64,000 nt of DNA. Source: Chrysopilus asiliformis. Its lineage: Eukaryota > Arthropoda > Insecta > Diptera > Rhagionidae. Below are positions 46,046 to 56,162 of the stretch, piece by piece (the stretch's first letter is position 1; every line of letters starts with the position of its first letter). Location: assembly GCA_964034945.1 (NCBI GenBank), contig OZ035960.1, forward strand, positions 52,508,706-52,572,705. Direction: 5' to 3'. The position numbers were made by a program, and so were the translations under genes. The notes beneath the pieces are model-generated. The model had not been told where the DNA came from. It ran no database searches and was given only the letters and a program-made list of their open reading frames with translations.

Positions 46046-46384
46046 ATATGAGCACCACGACTGGCACTTACAAAGCCCATCCTATCGATCCATATTTTGA
46101 CCAATTTTTCGAGCATCTAAAGCCGTATATTCACAATAACCCGTCGAATGTTGTCTTCCAAAGCGTCAATCTGTGCTGGTTTAACCACGTTAACATGCGA
46201 TTTTACATATTCCCACAAAAAATAATCGAGCGGCGTTAAATCACAAGATCTTGGTGGCCAATTTCCAGGTCCCAATCTTGAAATCATTCTCTTATAAAAC
46301 TTTGATTTCAACAAATCGATGGTATTGGTCGCAGTATGACACGTAGCCCCATCCCGTTGGACGCACAACGTAATTTTGGAATCA
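46046..46384 (-). pseudogene. mariner transposase C-terminal fragment
   Basis: On the minus strand: CVQRDGATCHTATNTIDLLK with the QxDGATCHTA box (second catalytic aspartate), then LGPGNWPPRSCDLTPLDYFL carrying the third aspartate, then KPAQIDALEDNIRRVI. A stop occurs near 46117; in another frame the protein continues MLEKLVKIWIDRMGFVSASR to GAHMP near 46048. So there is one frameshift. The 5' portion is cut at 46385, where the DINE-related repeat begins. It is a different copy from those at 31508 and 56163. Confidence 0.92.
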
Positions 46385-46385
46385 T

Positions 46386-46950
46386 CTTAAAAATGAACTA
46401 CACCCCTAGTGTTGGGGATGACAAAAGATTTTGATTTCCGCATGTCCGTCTGCCCGTCTGTCTGCCTGTCTGCTCGTCTGCCCGTCTGTCTGTCCATCTA
46501 TCCGCGAACAACATAACTTTCGAAAAGTTTGAGCTAGAGACTTGAAATTTTGTACAGTTGCGTTTCTCGTAAATGGCTTGGCTAAGTTATCGAACTGGCA
46601 AAATCGCAACCATTCCTTCCCTCTCCACTATACAAACAAAACAGTTTTTTGCAATTTTCTCGAAAACGGTCAGTCTTAATGAAAAATTTATGATAGTAAA
46701 ATGTGTTTAGAATGGGATTTTACATAACTCATCGATACATCGAAATTTAATCGGACCACTGCTTCTTCCCTCTCCCATACAAATGGAATACTTTTTTTCC
46801 TGTTATCTCGAAAACGGTACATTGTATCGAAAAATGTAAAAACCTGAAATTTGTTTAGAATATGATTTTTACGTAATCGTTCCATACACCGAAATCCAAT
46901 AGAACCACCGTTTTCCCACTCCCCTATACAAATAGATTTTTTTTAAATAA
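46386..46950 (+). repeat. DINE-related repeat, second subfamily
   Basis: Contains GAACTACACCCCTAGTGTTG, a GTCC/GTCT/GCCC microsatellite (46444-46500), TTTGAGCTAGAGACTTGAAA, and repeated TTCTCGAAAACGGT and TCCCATACAAATGGA blocks. It abuts and truncates the mariner fragment at 46385. Confidence 0.65.
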
Positions 46951-47069
46951 ACATTTTGTGTGTCATCATATAGAGTATTTGACCATTGGCTTCTGGAAAT
47001 TAGGGCTTTTCTTGTGTTTCGTATTGAGTTTAATACCGTCATCACACTACCCTCGACCTCCCTAACCTA

Positions 47070-47275
47070 CACAGAAAAAAATAATTGGTTTAACGAAAAA
47101 AAATTCGTAAATATTACTGAAGTTTTGTATTACTTCGTAATATTAACAAATTTTAGTAACTATACGAAATAATATTTGTTAATATTACGAAGTATATACA
47201 AAACTTCAGTAATATTTACGAATTTTTTTTTGTTAAACCCATTTTGTAAATAATACAAAATTATTTTTTTCTGTG
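47070..47275. mobile_element. CACAGAAAA MITE, 206 bp
   Basis: CACAGAAAAAAATAATT and its exact complement end the element, with TA on both sides (47068-47069, 47276-47277). Nearly the whole element is palindromic: TTCGTAAATATTACTGAAGT and ACTTCAGTAATATTTACGAA are complements. Related to the element at 11187-12222. Confidence 0.9.
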
Positions 47276-47680
47276 TACCAACTGAAAGACGTATGACCAG
47301 TGATGTCACCAATTTGTCTTTAGAGGAAAGTAGATTGGGCTAAAAATAGTAGTAAATTGATACTAATAGTAGCAGATTTTGAAAAAAAAACCTTTTCTAC
47401 CTATGCCGATATACCAATTTGCATAACTAAAGCTAAATAGTTTTCTCATCCATAATACCAACATTCTATCAACAAAAAACTTTTCAGGAATTCTGATAGT
47501 AAATATAACTTTTTTAATAAATACTCGATAAAATATACTTATCATTTAATAATAGGAACTTGAACACAAAAAGTATATTTCATAAATAATCAAAATAAAA
47601 AAAAACATATAATAATTTCAAGGAACATAACGCAAAAATAAATTAACTATTCAAAAGTATGTATTTAAATACACGTATAA

Positions 47681-48782
47681 AGCGGTCCCTACACGTTCAA
47701 TCTTAAGCGGTCCCTACACGTTCAATCTTGCAGTCAATCATTGCATGCTGTGACAGAATTTTGAACGTCTATGGTGATGCTGTCATGCAAAATTCCATGA
47801 TTGACAGCATGCTGGCCAATATCAAAATCATTTTGATATTTTTCAAGGGAGCTTTTTGAATCACAGCATGCTTGAACATGTATGGCGATGCTGTCAATCA
47901 ATTCGTCATTTCAGTGTAATTTTTTGTAGTGAAAAGGTGTCGCATATAAAAGATAAAGTTTTTTGGGAATCCTTTTTCGAGTTATATCGACAAGTAAGTG
48001 GGTTGTGAATGACGAAAAGTGAAAAATATAAGGACAAAGATTTTTTAAATTTATATAAAGTGTTGTTATACCCGTATGGTGAAACCAAAGGGTATATTAG
48101 ATTTGCCTTACCGTTTGTAACGCCAAGATCCCGTCATCACGCACAAAAATGAATTACACCAGTGTGTTTAGAATGATAAAAAAAGTTGAATTTTGCATGT
48201 CCGTCCGTCTGTCTGTCTGTCCATCGGTCTGTCCGTCTGTCCGTCTGTCTGTGGCGCGGATTGCGGGCGCACGGATTGAGCTAGAGACTTGAAATTTTGC
48301 GCAGATCCGTTTTTCGTAAAATGCGAGGCTAAGTAATGGACCATTAAGGGGGGTACCCCCCATACGAACGAAAACTTTTTTTCTGAATATCTCAAAAACG
48401 GTGAATTTTATCAAAAAAGTCCAAGAACAAAAGTTATTTAGGATATGATTCTACATAAAACTCCCATACATCAAAATCCGATTGGAATACATTTTAAAAA
48501 TTCTTATTGGAAAGTTTTACTTCAAAGTGGAATTTTGATACAACTGTTCGCTGTTCAATTAAATCACCATACGGGTTTTCAATAATTGCCAGATTGGCAA
48601 TTATAGTTTTTGTTATGTTTTTATATAAAGTTTTTTTTTAAATTTATATTAAGTGTTGTGTGTTGTCGGTTTGGCTGTTTCGAAATAAGTGATGCTTGCG
48701 TGCATGATTGAGCGTCTAGTGCAAATAAGCTTTTTGCTGTGATAGCATGGTTGACTGCAAGATTGAACGTGTAGAGGCCACT
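47681..48782. mobile_element. Harbinger-type MITE, family H2, copy 2, with nested insertion
   Basis: AGCGGTCCCTACACGTTCAA to the complement of TTGAACGTGTAGAGGCCACT, with TAA on both sides (47678-47680, 48783-48785). Its first 25 bp are duplicated in tandem (47681 and 47706). The element is inverted relative to copy 1 (34439-34921) and is split by DINE-1-like copy H at 48067-48620. Confidence 0.85.
48067..48620 (+). mobile_element. DINE-1-like element, copy H (nested)
   Basis: Full-length from TATACCCGTATGGTGAAACC to TATAGTTTTTGTTATGTTT, with microsatellite at 48199-48252 and the GGGGTACCCCCC palindrome. Lies inside the H2 MITE, whose sequence TATAAAGTGTTGT / TATATTAAGTGTTGT resumes after it. 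This nesting defines the outer limits of the family independently of alignment. Confidence 0.9.
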
Positions 48783-49173
48783 TAAGAAAAAAAAAATCAA
48801 CAAAAATACCGAGGATTCAAAAATACGTATTATTACAATTTCCTCCAAAAAATTCATCAGCAAATATCAAAATATTTGACGTACAATCAAAATACAATAT
48901 TTCTTTTATCACAAAAATATCACCAAATTTATATTTTTTTTAAATACCACCCCTTGAAAGTGAATCTATTTGCATATTTTAAGAGATCATTCGAGAGTAC
49001 CCAAATCGACTCATTATCGAAATCAATCAATAGTTTGCGTAAAAGCATATTTTTAGTTGTCTTAACACTCAGTCTATTTGTTTTTTTTTGTTTTAATTAT
49101 ATTTAGAATGGAAAATATCCGCTCCGCAAAACTATATTTACATTGGAAAATAACCGGTACGCGCTTAACATTT

Positions 49174-49540
49174 AAAAACATAACAAAAGCTATAACTGCC
49201 AATCTGGCAATTATTGAAAGCCCGCATGGTGATATTCGTATCAAAATTCGAACAGTTGTACCAAAATTCCACTTTGAAGTCAAACTTTCCAATAAGATTT
49301 TTAAAAAATTTGTTCCAATCGGATTTTGATGTAGAATCATATCCTAAATAACTTTTGTTCTTGCACTTTTTTGATAAAATGCACCGTTTTTGAGATATTC
49401 GCAAAGAACGTTTTCGTTCGTAATGGTCCAATGGTCCATTTTTGCCCATGAACGAACTTAGCCTCGCACTTTACGAAAAACGGATCTGTGCAAAATTTCA
49501 AGTCTGTAGCTCAATCCGTGGTTTCACCATACGGGTATAA
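49174..49540 (-). mobile_element. DINE-1-like element, copy I (internal deletion)
   Basis: Both ends are present (AAAAACATAACAAAAGCTAT; TTTCACCATACGGGTATAA), but CTCAATCCGTG is joined directly to GTTTCACCAT, removing the microsatellite and the ATCCCGTCATCACAC segment. The GGGGTACCCC palindrome is also missing. Confidence 0.85.
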
Positions 49541-49817
49541 AAATTATTTTGTATTAGCTGGCTCATATTTAATTTTGTTCGAAGCTTTTTACATGTATAA
49601 TACATTTTTTTCGTTGATTCATGTATTTTACAAAAAATAGTAGTAGATTTGATTTACTACGCACTGAAGTTTTTGAAGGCCAAAATAGTAGTAGATTTAC
49701 TACAATTGTAGTAGGGGGACATAGCTGCGTGTGACCTGTAGTAAATTATAGTTGTAATTAGTAAAATTTAAAAAAATGGTGAAGAAAACTTTAAAAATGG
49801 AAAAATGGATATATATA

Positions 49818-50698
49818 GGGGAGACTGGGGTTTTGTGGACCACGGGGAATTGCGGACCAGCGTCATTTTTTTTCCCCTAGTAGTGGTTGGTAGCTGCAAA
49901 TAATGTAATCAGTTTGCCTCATGTCAAGCTAATTTTCCTAACAGTACTCGACTTGTGTATACGCACTATCACCTCGCTTCGATAGCAAATAGAAAAGTGA
50001 TACTTCGAATTTTTTTTTTTTCACTTTGTGTTTCGCTTAAATTTAACCACATTTTTCGAGAATCAACTCAAGTAAATATATTGATAATATTCGCGGAGCC
50101 TTAAGCATTCGACACTGACAAGAAATTTTGCATGAAGTTTGCATTGTGTTACTAATAGCTGCCATATAGAAGAAACAACCATCTTCAACCTATTGTGAGG
50201 TGGAAGAATACATCGATTTCTGCATAATTTGTAAGAAAAATATGCCAAAAAAAATGAACCGCCGAAATACCATCCATTGCAACGTGTGCGATCGAGCTGT
50301 TCACTTGGGATGCTCCGGAATGACTGCAAGTTACTGGACTTGCGAACATTGCGTTTCGGACTGATTTTCATTGCAATTTTTCACTTCATTTCACTTTGTC
50401 TGTTATATAATAAATATATGAATCAAAAAAAAAAGTTTGTCTATCACATTTTTCCATTTTTAATCGATTTACAAAGTGGTCCACAATACCCCGAGATTTT
50501 TCAAAATCGCAAAAACGCCATTTTTGCGCCAACTGATAAAACTTGTATAATTTAATACAATTTGACCGAACTGCTGTGACCCAAAGAAAGGTTATTTATC
50601 GTACTACAAATTCAAGCTTTGAAATTTTCAGAAAAAGTTATTTTTTTGCGAGTTTTTAGCCAAAATGAAAATGCGGTCCAGAACACCCCAGTCTCCCC
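49818..50698 (+). mobile_element. TA-flanked TIR element with PHD-finger coding remnant
   Basis: GGGGAGACTGGGGTTTTGTG on the left and the complement of GAACACCCCAGTCTCCCC on the right, with TA outside both (49816-49817, 50699-50700). The Tc1/mariner superfamily (pogo-like) is the best guess from TA and the simple ends. The only coding remnant is a C-terminal peptide with a PHD-type zinc finger at 50170-50364. Confidence 0.85.
50170..50364 (+). pseudogene. PHD-finger C-terminal remnant of an element-encoded protein
   Basis: Reading CEVEEYIDFCIICKKNMPKK, then a basic linker, then TIHCNVCDRAVHLGCSGM and SYWTCEHCVSD before TGA. The Cys/His pattern C-x2-C, C-x2-C-x4-H-x2-C, C-x2-C is that of a PHD finger (C4HC3), which in chromatin proteins reads histone tails. 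There is no start codon before the preceding TAG at 50167, so it is the end of a longer, deleted protein. The location inside a TIR element and the stop codon point to the tail of a transposase or accessory protein. The link to pogo is inference. Confidence 0.65.
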
Positions 50699-51567
50699 TA
50701 CTTAATATCAAGTAAATGAATTTTTTTGTCCTCCGCATTATTCTAGGACGAATATTATGCAAAAATCTTTGTGTGATGAAAAAACATATTTAGATCTTTT
50801 GTTTACATTATTATATTTATTAATTCATTTCGAAATCCATACCAAAACCAAAATTGGTTTGAAATCCCGTTTTAGCCTCTACAAAAGCATTTATTAAAAT
50901 ATGCAAATTTACAAAATTGTTAAAGCAATAATATTATAGGCATATATTTTACATAAAGTATATTCAAGTGTATTGCGGTCTTATATGCTGTAATATGCAA
51001 TTATTGTCTTTATATTCGCCAATGAGCTGAAATTTTGTGGTTTCTATTTAATGAACAGAATTATTTGACAATTAGGATTCATACGTACATAGTAACAGAT
51101 CTATGGATAATTAGTTATTTAGAATAAAACTCCACATTATATGTGTGTTATTTTATCGTTCTGGTTAGCATAATTTTACTTATTTTATGTATCTCGCACA
51201 CCAAGTATTTAATTTACACAAACATCTTTAGAGATTTATTTGAATTCAACAGATTTTAATAAAATTTCCATCATAGGTGCCGCTAGCAATAAAATTTAAA
51301 AATGATACGAAAACACGACTCCAAAAAGAATTTTTACTTTTATTCTTCTCATTAAGTTAGAAGATTCTTTTCAACTTATTTTTACCGAAACATGTTTTAA
51401 AGGCCACAGAAGAGCACTGTAAACATTAAAAAAAATATTGAAAAACGTTTATACTATGTTACAAGACATGACTCGACATACCGCATTTTAAAGAGATTAA
51501 AAGTGGAGTAAATACGCATAAGTTCTGAATAAGATGTTCGATCCATGTTATTTCTATGTTTTCTGTC

Positions 51568-51666
51568 TTCTTTAAATGAAAAGTAAAATGATTTAACAAG
51601 GTTTTTTATTGCTCTTCTGGAAAATTTGGTATAATGGACTTAGCACAATTTCACTCTTAGCCGACG
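51568..51666. mobile_element. MITE B, half copy
   Basis: TTCTTTAAATGAAAAGTAAA through ATGATTTAACAAGGTTTTTT to CACTCTTAGCCGACG matches the right half of MITE B (51818-52073). The left half is absent. Confidence 0.75.
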
Positions 51667-51783
51667 ATGTGATTAAAAACCCTTTTGAATAATTAAATTT
51701 TACCTTTAGAAGTTTTTTTTTATAAAATCATATGTCTACATTAAAAATTCTCAGAAATCACTGAAACGATTTTACGAAACTTA

Positions 51784-52427
51784 TGCTACATTTACACGAA
51801 TGACAAATTTGTCATTTCGTCGGCTAAAAGTGAAATTGTGCTAAGTCCATTTGGTATAATTTTCCAGAAGAGCAATGAAAACCTTGTTAAATCGTTTTAA
51901 TTCTCTTTCAATGACACTGAGTTTTCTTTAAATAAGAAAAATTGGGCTCAGTTTTCTTTAAATGAGACTCTGTTTTCTTTAAATGAAAATTAAAATGATT
52001 TAACAAGGTTTTTTATTGCTCTTCTGTCAAATTTGGTATAATGGACTTAGCACAATTTCACTTTTAGCCGACGATTTTTTTCTTGTCATTATGTTAATTC
52101 CCGTGCAAATGGCATAATTTTTGTAATTTTTTCTGTCAGAAAATGTCAATCTCTCATAAAAGAATGAACTTGTCCATTCTTTTATGCCAGATTGTCATTC
52201 GTGCAAACGCAATATTAGTTATGACAACTTTAGTATTCAACTTTTGTCATAACTAATATTGCGTTTGCAGGAATGACAATCTAGCATAAAAGAATGGACA
52301 AGTTCATTCTTTTATGAGAGATTGACATTTTCTGACAGAAAAAATTACAAAAAATATGCCATTTACACGGGAATTAACATAATGACAAGAAAAAAATGAC
52401 AAATTTGTCATTCGTGTAAATGTAGCA
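51784..52427. mobile_element. MITE A, foldback element with TTA duplication
   Basis: Inverted ends TGCTACATTTACACGAATGA / TCATTCGTGTAAATGTAGCA with TTA outside both (51781-51783, 52428-52430). After removing the 256-bp MITE B insertion, the arms pair almost perfectly through TCATAAAAGAATG and GCAATATTAGTTATGACAA to a loop near 52235. Probably Harbinger-type from the TTA duplication. Confidence 0.85.
51818..52073. mobile_element. MITE B nested inside MITE A
   Basis: Ends CGTCGGCTAAAAGTGAAATT / AATTTCACTTTTAGCCGACG. Comparison with the opposite arm of MITE A shows the pre-insertion sequence GTCATTTTTTTC, so insertion duplicated 2-4 bases (ATTT at most). Inside, ACTGAGTTTTCTTTAAAT is present as three imperfect copies. 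Confidence 0.88.
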
Positions 52428-52640
52428 TTAGGTTGGGGAAGTGTCATGGAGAGTAACATATGCTATGGTGTTTTTCGAAATGTTTTTTCCTTGTTTCCTC
52501 GCTCGTAGTAGTTCTTGAATCGTTGAAGCATTTCGGGTGCAATTTTCAGAAAAGAGAGATTGTCTCTCAATAAATATGTTTGCACAATAAAATTAATCCC
52601 ACCCGTTTTACTTGCAAGTTATGCAACTCTGAAAACTAAA

Positions 52641-53102
52641 GGTGATGGCCCAATAGAAGCTTTGCTTGCTTCGTTTGCTTTACTCGCTTTGACAGCTGAA
52701 TTGAACTCCGTGTTTGCTTATGTGAGATAGCCCAATACAAAAGCGCTTAAAGCAAAGCAAAGCAAGTAAAGCTTCGATTTGAGCAATTCTCAATTAGACG
52801 CTTTCATTTATGCGCTTTGACAGTTCTGACAATTTATTTTTTCACCTAATCGATGGAATAAAACACAACTAGGATACAAAATGCATTATAAATGCTCTAT
52901 AAATTAATTTTTATTGTTAAAATGTTTGCACAAACTTTTTTTTTGACTGAGAAGATAAAAATATAATAAAATTGCCAGATGTCAAAGTGCTCATAGCAAA
53001 GCGTACATTGGGTTAAGAGATGCATTGCTTGCTTTAATCGCCTTGAGTGCTTCAGCAAAGCAAACCAAGTGAAGCAAGCAAAGCTTCTATTGGGCCATCA
53101 CC
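52641..53102. mobile_element. TIR element GGTGATGGCCCAATAG, 462 bp
   Basis: GGTGATGGCCCAATAGAAGC with a long inverted partner at the right (GCTTCTATTGGGCCATCACC). TAAA flanks both ends. Subterminal AGCAAAGCAAA/TTTGCTTTGCT-type words are repeated many times, so the arms can pair in several registers. No coding sequence. Confidence 0.8.
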
Positions 53103-53190
53103 TAAAGATACGAGGAATAAGGTGCGTTGGACAGCGAAGCGGTCAGGGAAGTTTTATAACAGTGAAAATCGGATGGAAATCAAATCAATA

Positions 53191-53800
53191 CAGCGGTACC
53201 GCGTTCGTGAACGCCTCGGTTTGTGAATGTTTCGGTTTGTGAATTACTTTTGAGATGAGAAAATACCTTGGCTCGTGAACCATCGGTTATAGGATTAGTC
53301 ATTGTATTGCTTTATATTTTATATCGTATTACTTTATTCTTGAATTCAATAAAGTCAGTCATTGCTAATCTTCGTGATCAATCACATCGTTTCACTTGTC
53401 ATTTTGCACAATCTTTCGGTTTGTGAACAAAATTTCGGTTCGTGAGGAGGAATTGGCAATATATATTGAGACAGAGCTCTAATGGATTTCAATCAGAGTT
53501 TAGTAGTGTTTAAGATCTAGGGTAAAGTCTGATAATATTGCACCGCAAGTGATATCGCAAACTTTCAAATTCTCCCATTCGCGACATTAGATTCAAGATC
53601 AATCTCACAAAACTTAGTTTAGTTTTCCCAGCGAGGCTGAAACGTGAAAACCGCGACACAATAGCTCGTTTCCCTTTGTTTTTGCGGGGCAGAGGATTAA
53701 AAAAATTCAAATTTCAGACGAAATTTTTTATTTTGTTTTGAATGGCTGAATTTTGATACCGTTCAAGTTTAACGTTCACAAACCAAAACTTAAGCTGCAT
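53191..53800. mobile_element. pogo/Tigger-like element, left end
   Basis: CAGCGGTACCGCGTTCGTGA follows TA. The motif TTCGGTTTGTGAA is repeated (near 53217, 53229, 53416 and as a variant near 53433), the same motif seen near 2650. CACAAACCAAAACTTAAGC near 53776 may mark the far side, but no exact right terminus was found. Confidence 0.45.
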
Positions 53801-54534
53801 GGACTGAATTGCTGCTATTAATAAAAGGGTTTTATCTAGAAAGGAAGTGTGCCGGATGGCTTATGGATTAGGAGAAAAGTGTGGAAAAACGCACAAATTC
53901 AGCCATCATAAAAAAGCGGCTGGAACCGCTTGGTTTACTCTTTTTTTGAAGCGTCCGTCGGACTTGGCTGTAGGTTAAGCAGAACGAGTATCTCAGGCTC
54001 GTGGGCAAGGGATGGTACAAACAGAAGTTTCCAATGACTTCAAATTGTTAGGAAGAGAATCAAGTTCTGGAATTCATCAGAGTGACGCAATGATTTCAAT
54101 CACTGACTGGACCACGATAGATGTGGACAATAGATGCAAAAATATTCAAGAAAAAAATGACCTATAGCCCTTAAATTATGTAAATAAAAAATATTAGAGT
54201 CCTAGAGGTCGAGAAATTCAAATAACTTTAGTGACAATGCCGTATCTCAAAATTGGTGCCATACACTGTCGAAAAAATGGAGTCGATCACGCCCAGAAAC
54301 GGAGTTTGAGGGAGTGCATCACCTTTCGGATCCCGGCTAGGGAGTTCACAACAGATCCCGGTGGTGTTATTTTTAACACTTTTCGGGGTTAAACCAACTT
54401 ATCAGAGTAGTTAAAACAAATCACCTCAAAAATTCTTTTTTTTTTTGCAAGCATTTGAGATGCTTTGATTTTTTCTCGTGTTTCTTCAAAGTTAATATTT
54501 AGTAGTTAAAAATTTTTCTTACATTTCTCTACCA

Positions 54535-54610
54535 GGATTCGAACTTGAAAAAGATTTCACCACTTTGTTATTTCCCTAGAGTAAACCATTCGTCTCCCCA
54601 ATAAGCTACT
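54535..54610 (-). other. tRNA-like promoter boxes (possible SINE head)
   Basis: On the minus strand TAGCTTATTGGG (A-box-like) is followed about 55 bases later by GTTCGAATCC (B-box). Part of this segment (37 bp, plus strand TTGAAAAAGATTTCACCACT onward, 54545-54581) is repeated exactly at 55611-55647, but without the B box. Acceptor-stem pairing is not apparent, so it is not a tRNA gene. Confidence 0.35.
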
Positions 54611-54626
54611 GAAGCCAATTGGTAAG

Positions 54627-54986
54627 ACGTCTATTTCATACGCAGGGCAAGTTTTGCCATGCTGCTTGCAGGTCAATCAAAAACAGTGGGTTTTGATGAG
54701 AAAATAAGAAACTCGTTGCCACGCTGTTTTTAAAATTAATAGTTTTTGAAATGTCGTAAAGTAACTTTTATTTATTTGCCCTGCATTTCATATCTTGCTA
54801 GTTATTTTTTAAATGAGATTTTCCTTTTAAATATTGAGGATCGTCATAGTGAGCTTTAGACTTTTTTTTTAATTTTTCAGTGATTGAGCCTTGATAATAG
54901 TTATATTGGGCTGTAAAATCAAATTATTCTGTGCCATGCTGAAATATGAAATGCCCGGCAATTTGCCCTGCGTATGAAATAGACGC
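54627..54986. mobile_element. Element with 9-bp duplication (MULE-like?), 360 bp
   Basis: Exact flanking ATTGGTAAG at 54618-54626 and 54987-54995. Inverted ends ACGTCTATTTCATACGCAGG / CCTGCGTATGAAATAGACGC are perfect apart from the outermost base. A 9-bp duplication is unusual here and fits Mutator-like or similar elements better than mariner, hAT or Harbinger. Non-coding. Confidence 0.8.
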
Positions 54987-55610
54987 ATTGGTAAGCCTTT
55001 TCTAAATGTAATCACCCTTTACAATGGAAATAACTCCTAAATGGAGTTTGAGTGAATTTTTGACTTCTTTTCGGAATTAGTTCAAAATTGAGGTCCAAAC
55101 GGTACTAAAATAAATATTTAGCTCCTTAAAATAGAAATGTCAAAACAACTCTACGCTACGCTGTTAAATTTTTTCTGAATTACACTGCAAGGTGCTTAAT
55201 TTTAGCTATGTTTTGAGGTGCTGTTAATTTAATTTGTCCCTGGATTTTTTCGAGAGTGTAAAATGGACTTAAAATATATCCTAGAGCAAAGCATTTTTTG
55301 CAATTTTGGTGTAATTTAAAACATTTGGGTGGTTCCAAATATTTGAAATATAAATTTTCTTGAAACTTACTTGTGAATTAATGAAACACATTTAAATAGT
55401 AAATTTACCATAGAAAAACCAGGGAAACTCATCCCAAATTGAGATTAAAAGGATAAGCGGAAAATCCAAAAAAAACGTGTATTTATGTATTAAAACCATT
55501 GATTAATTTAAGTGTTTCGCCATTATTACTCTTCATAAGACCCATGTGTGCAATCAACAGAAATAAGTCAAAGCGACGTCTCATTAGGCTTTACAGAAGC
55601 AGTCATTATT

Positions 55611-55647
55611 TTGAAAAAGATTTCACCACTTTGTTATTTCCCTAGAG
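55611..55647. repeat. 37-bp direct repeat of 54545-54581
   Basis: TTGAAAAAGATTTCACCACT plus TTGTTATTTCCCTAGAG is identical to the stretch 1,066 bp upstream. Neighbouring sequences differ. Confidence 0.85.
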
Positions 55648-56162
55648 ACTAATAAATGTGGAAGAAGATATATTATTATCATTATAGGTATATCGATTTC
55701 TTGCGTTTTATATATACCTACAGTTGTGCTACAAGCCTCCAAAGAGAGCTTGAAGAAACATTGTCTACTTTTCTGTGATTGAAATTTTTGAAAGTATTTT
55801 TCTGTTATTAATCATAATTCTCTGTGCCGAAAAATGAAATAAAAGTGAAATTATTAATCCTTTTGGGGATCACTTCATTTTCTTTATTTTACTAATAATT
55901 TACCAAATGGATAATAATGAAATGATCAATTTATGCTATATTAAATAGCAATTAGATAACACGAAAACATTTTTCATTAATATTCGTACAATTTCAGATA
56001 TGATAGCTTTGTCACCAGTGGTTGGTTTCAGCTTAAGAAAATTATTGCTTTTAGCCCCATGAAAGTTTACTAGTGCTGGCGATTTCCAAAGAAATGCTTT
56101 TCTAAACTAGAAAACATCAAATCTTTAGCAGGAATATTTTATACCTATTTGCGTACTTCGTA

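Larger units (their letters stand above)
54264..55258. mobile_element. TA-flanked TIR element, 995 bp, with nested insertion
   Basis: CACTGTCGAAAAAATGGAG on the left and the inverted CCTGGATTTTTTCGAGAGTG on the right; TA lies outside both (54262-54263, 55259-55260). The element is interrupted by a 360-bp element with a 9-bp duplication (54627-54986). No transposase motif. Confidence 0.65.

Noticed and set aside
54535..54610. Functional tRNA gene
   Set aside because: A- and B-box-like words are present, but no acceptor or anticodon stem pairing could be made.
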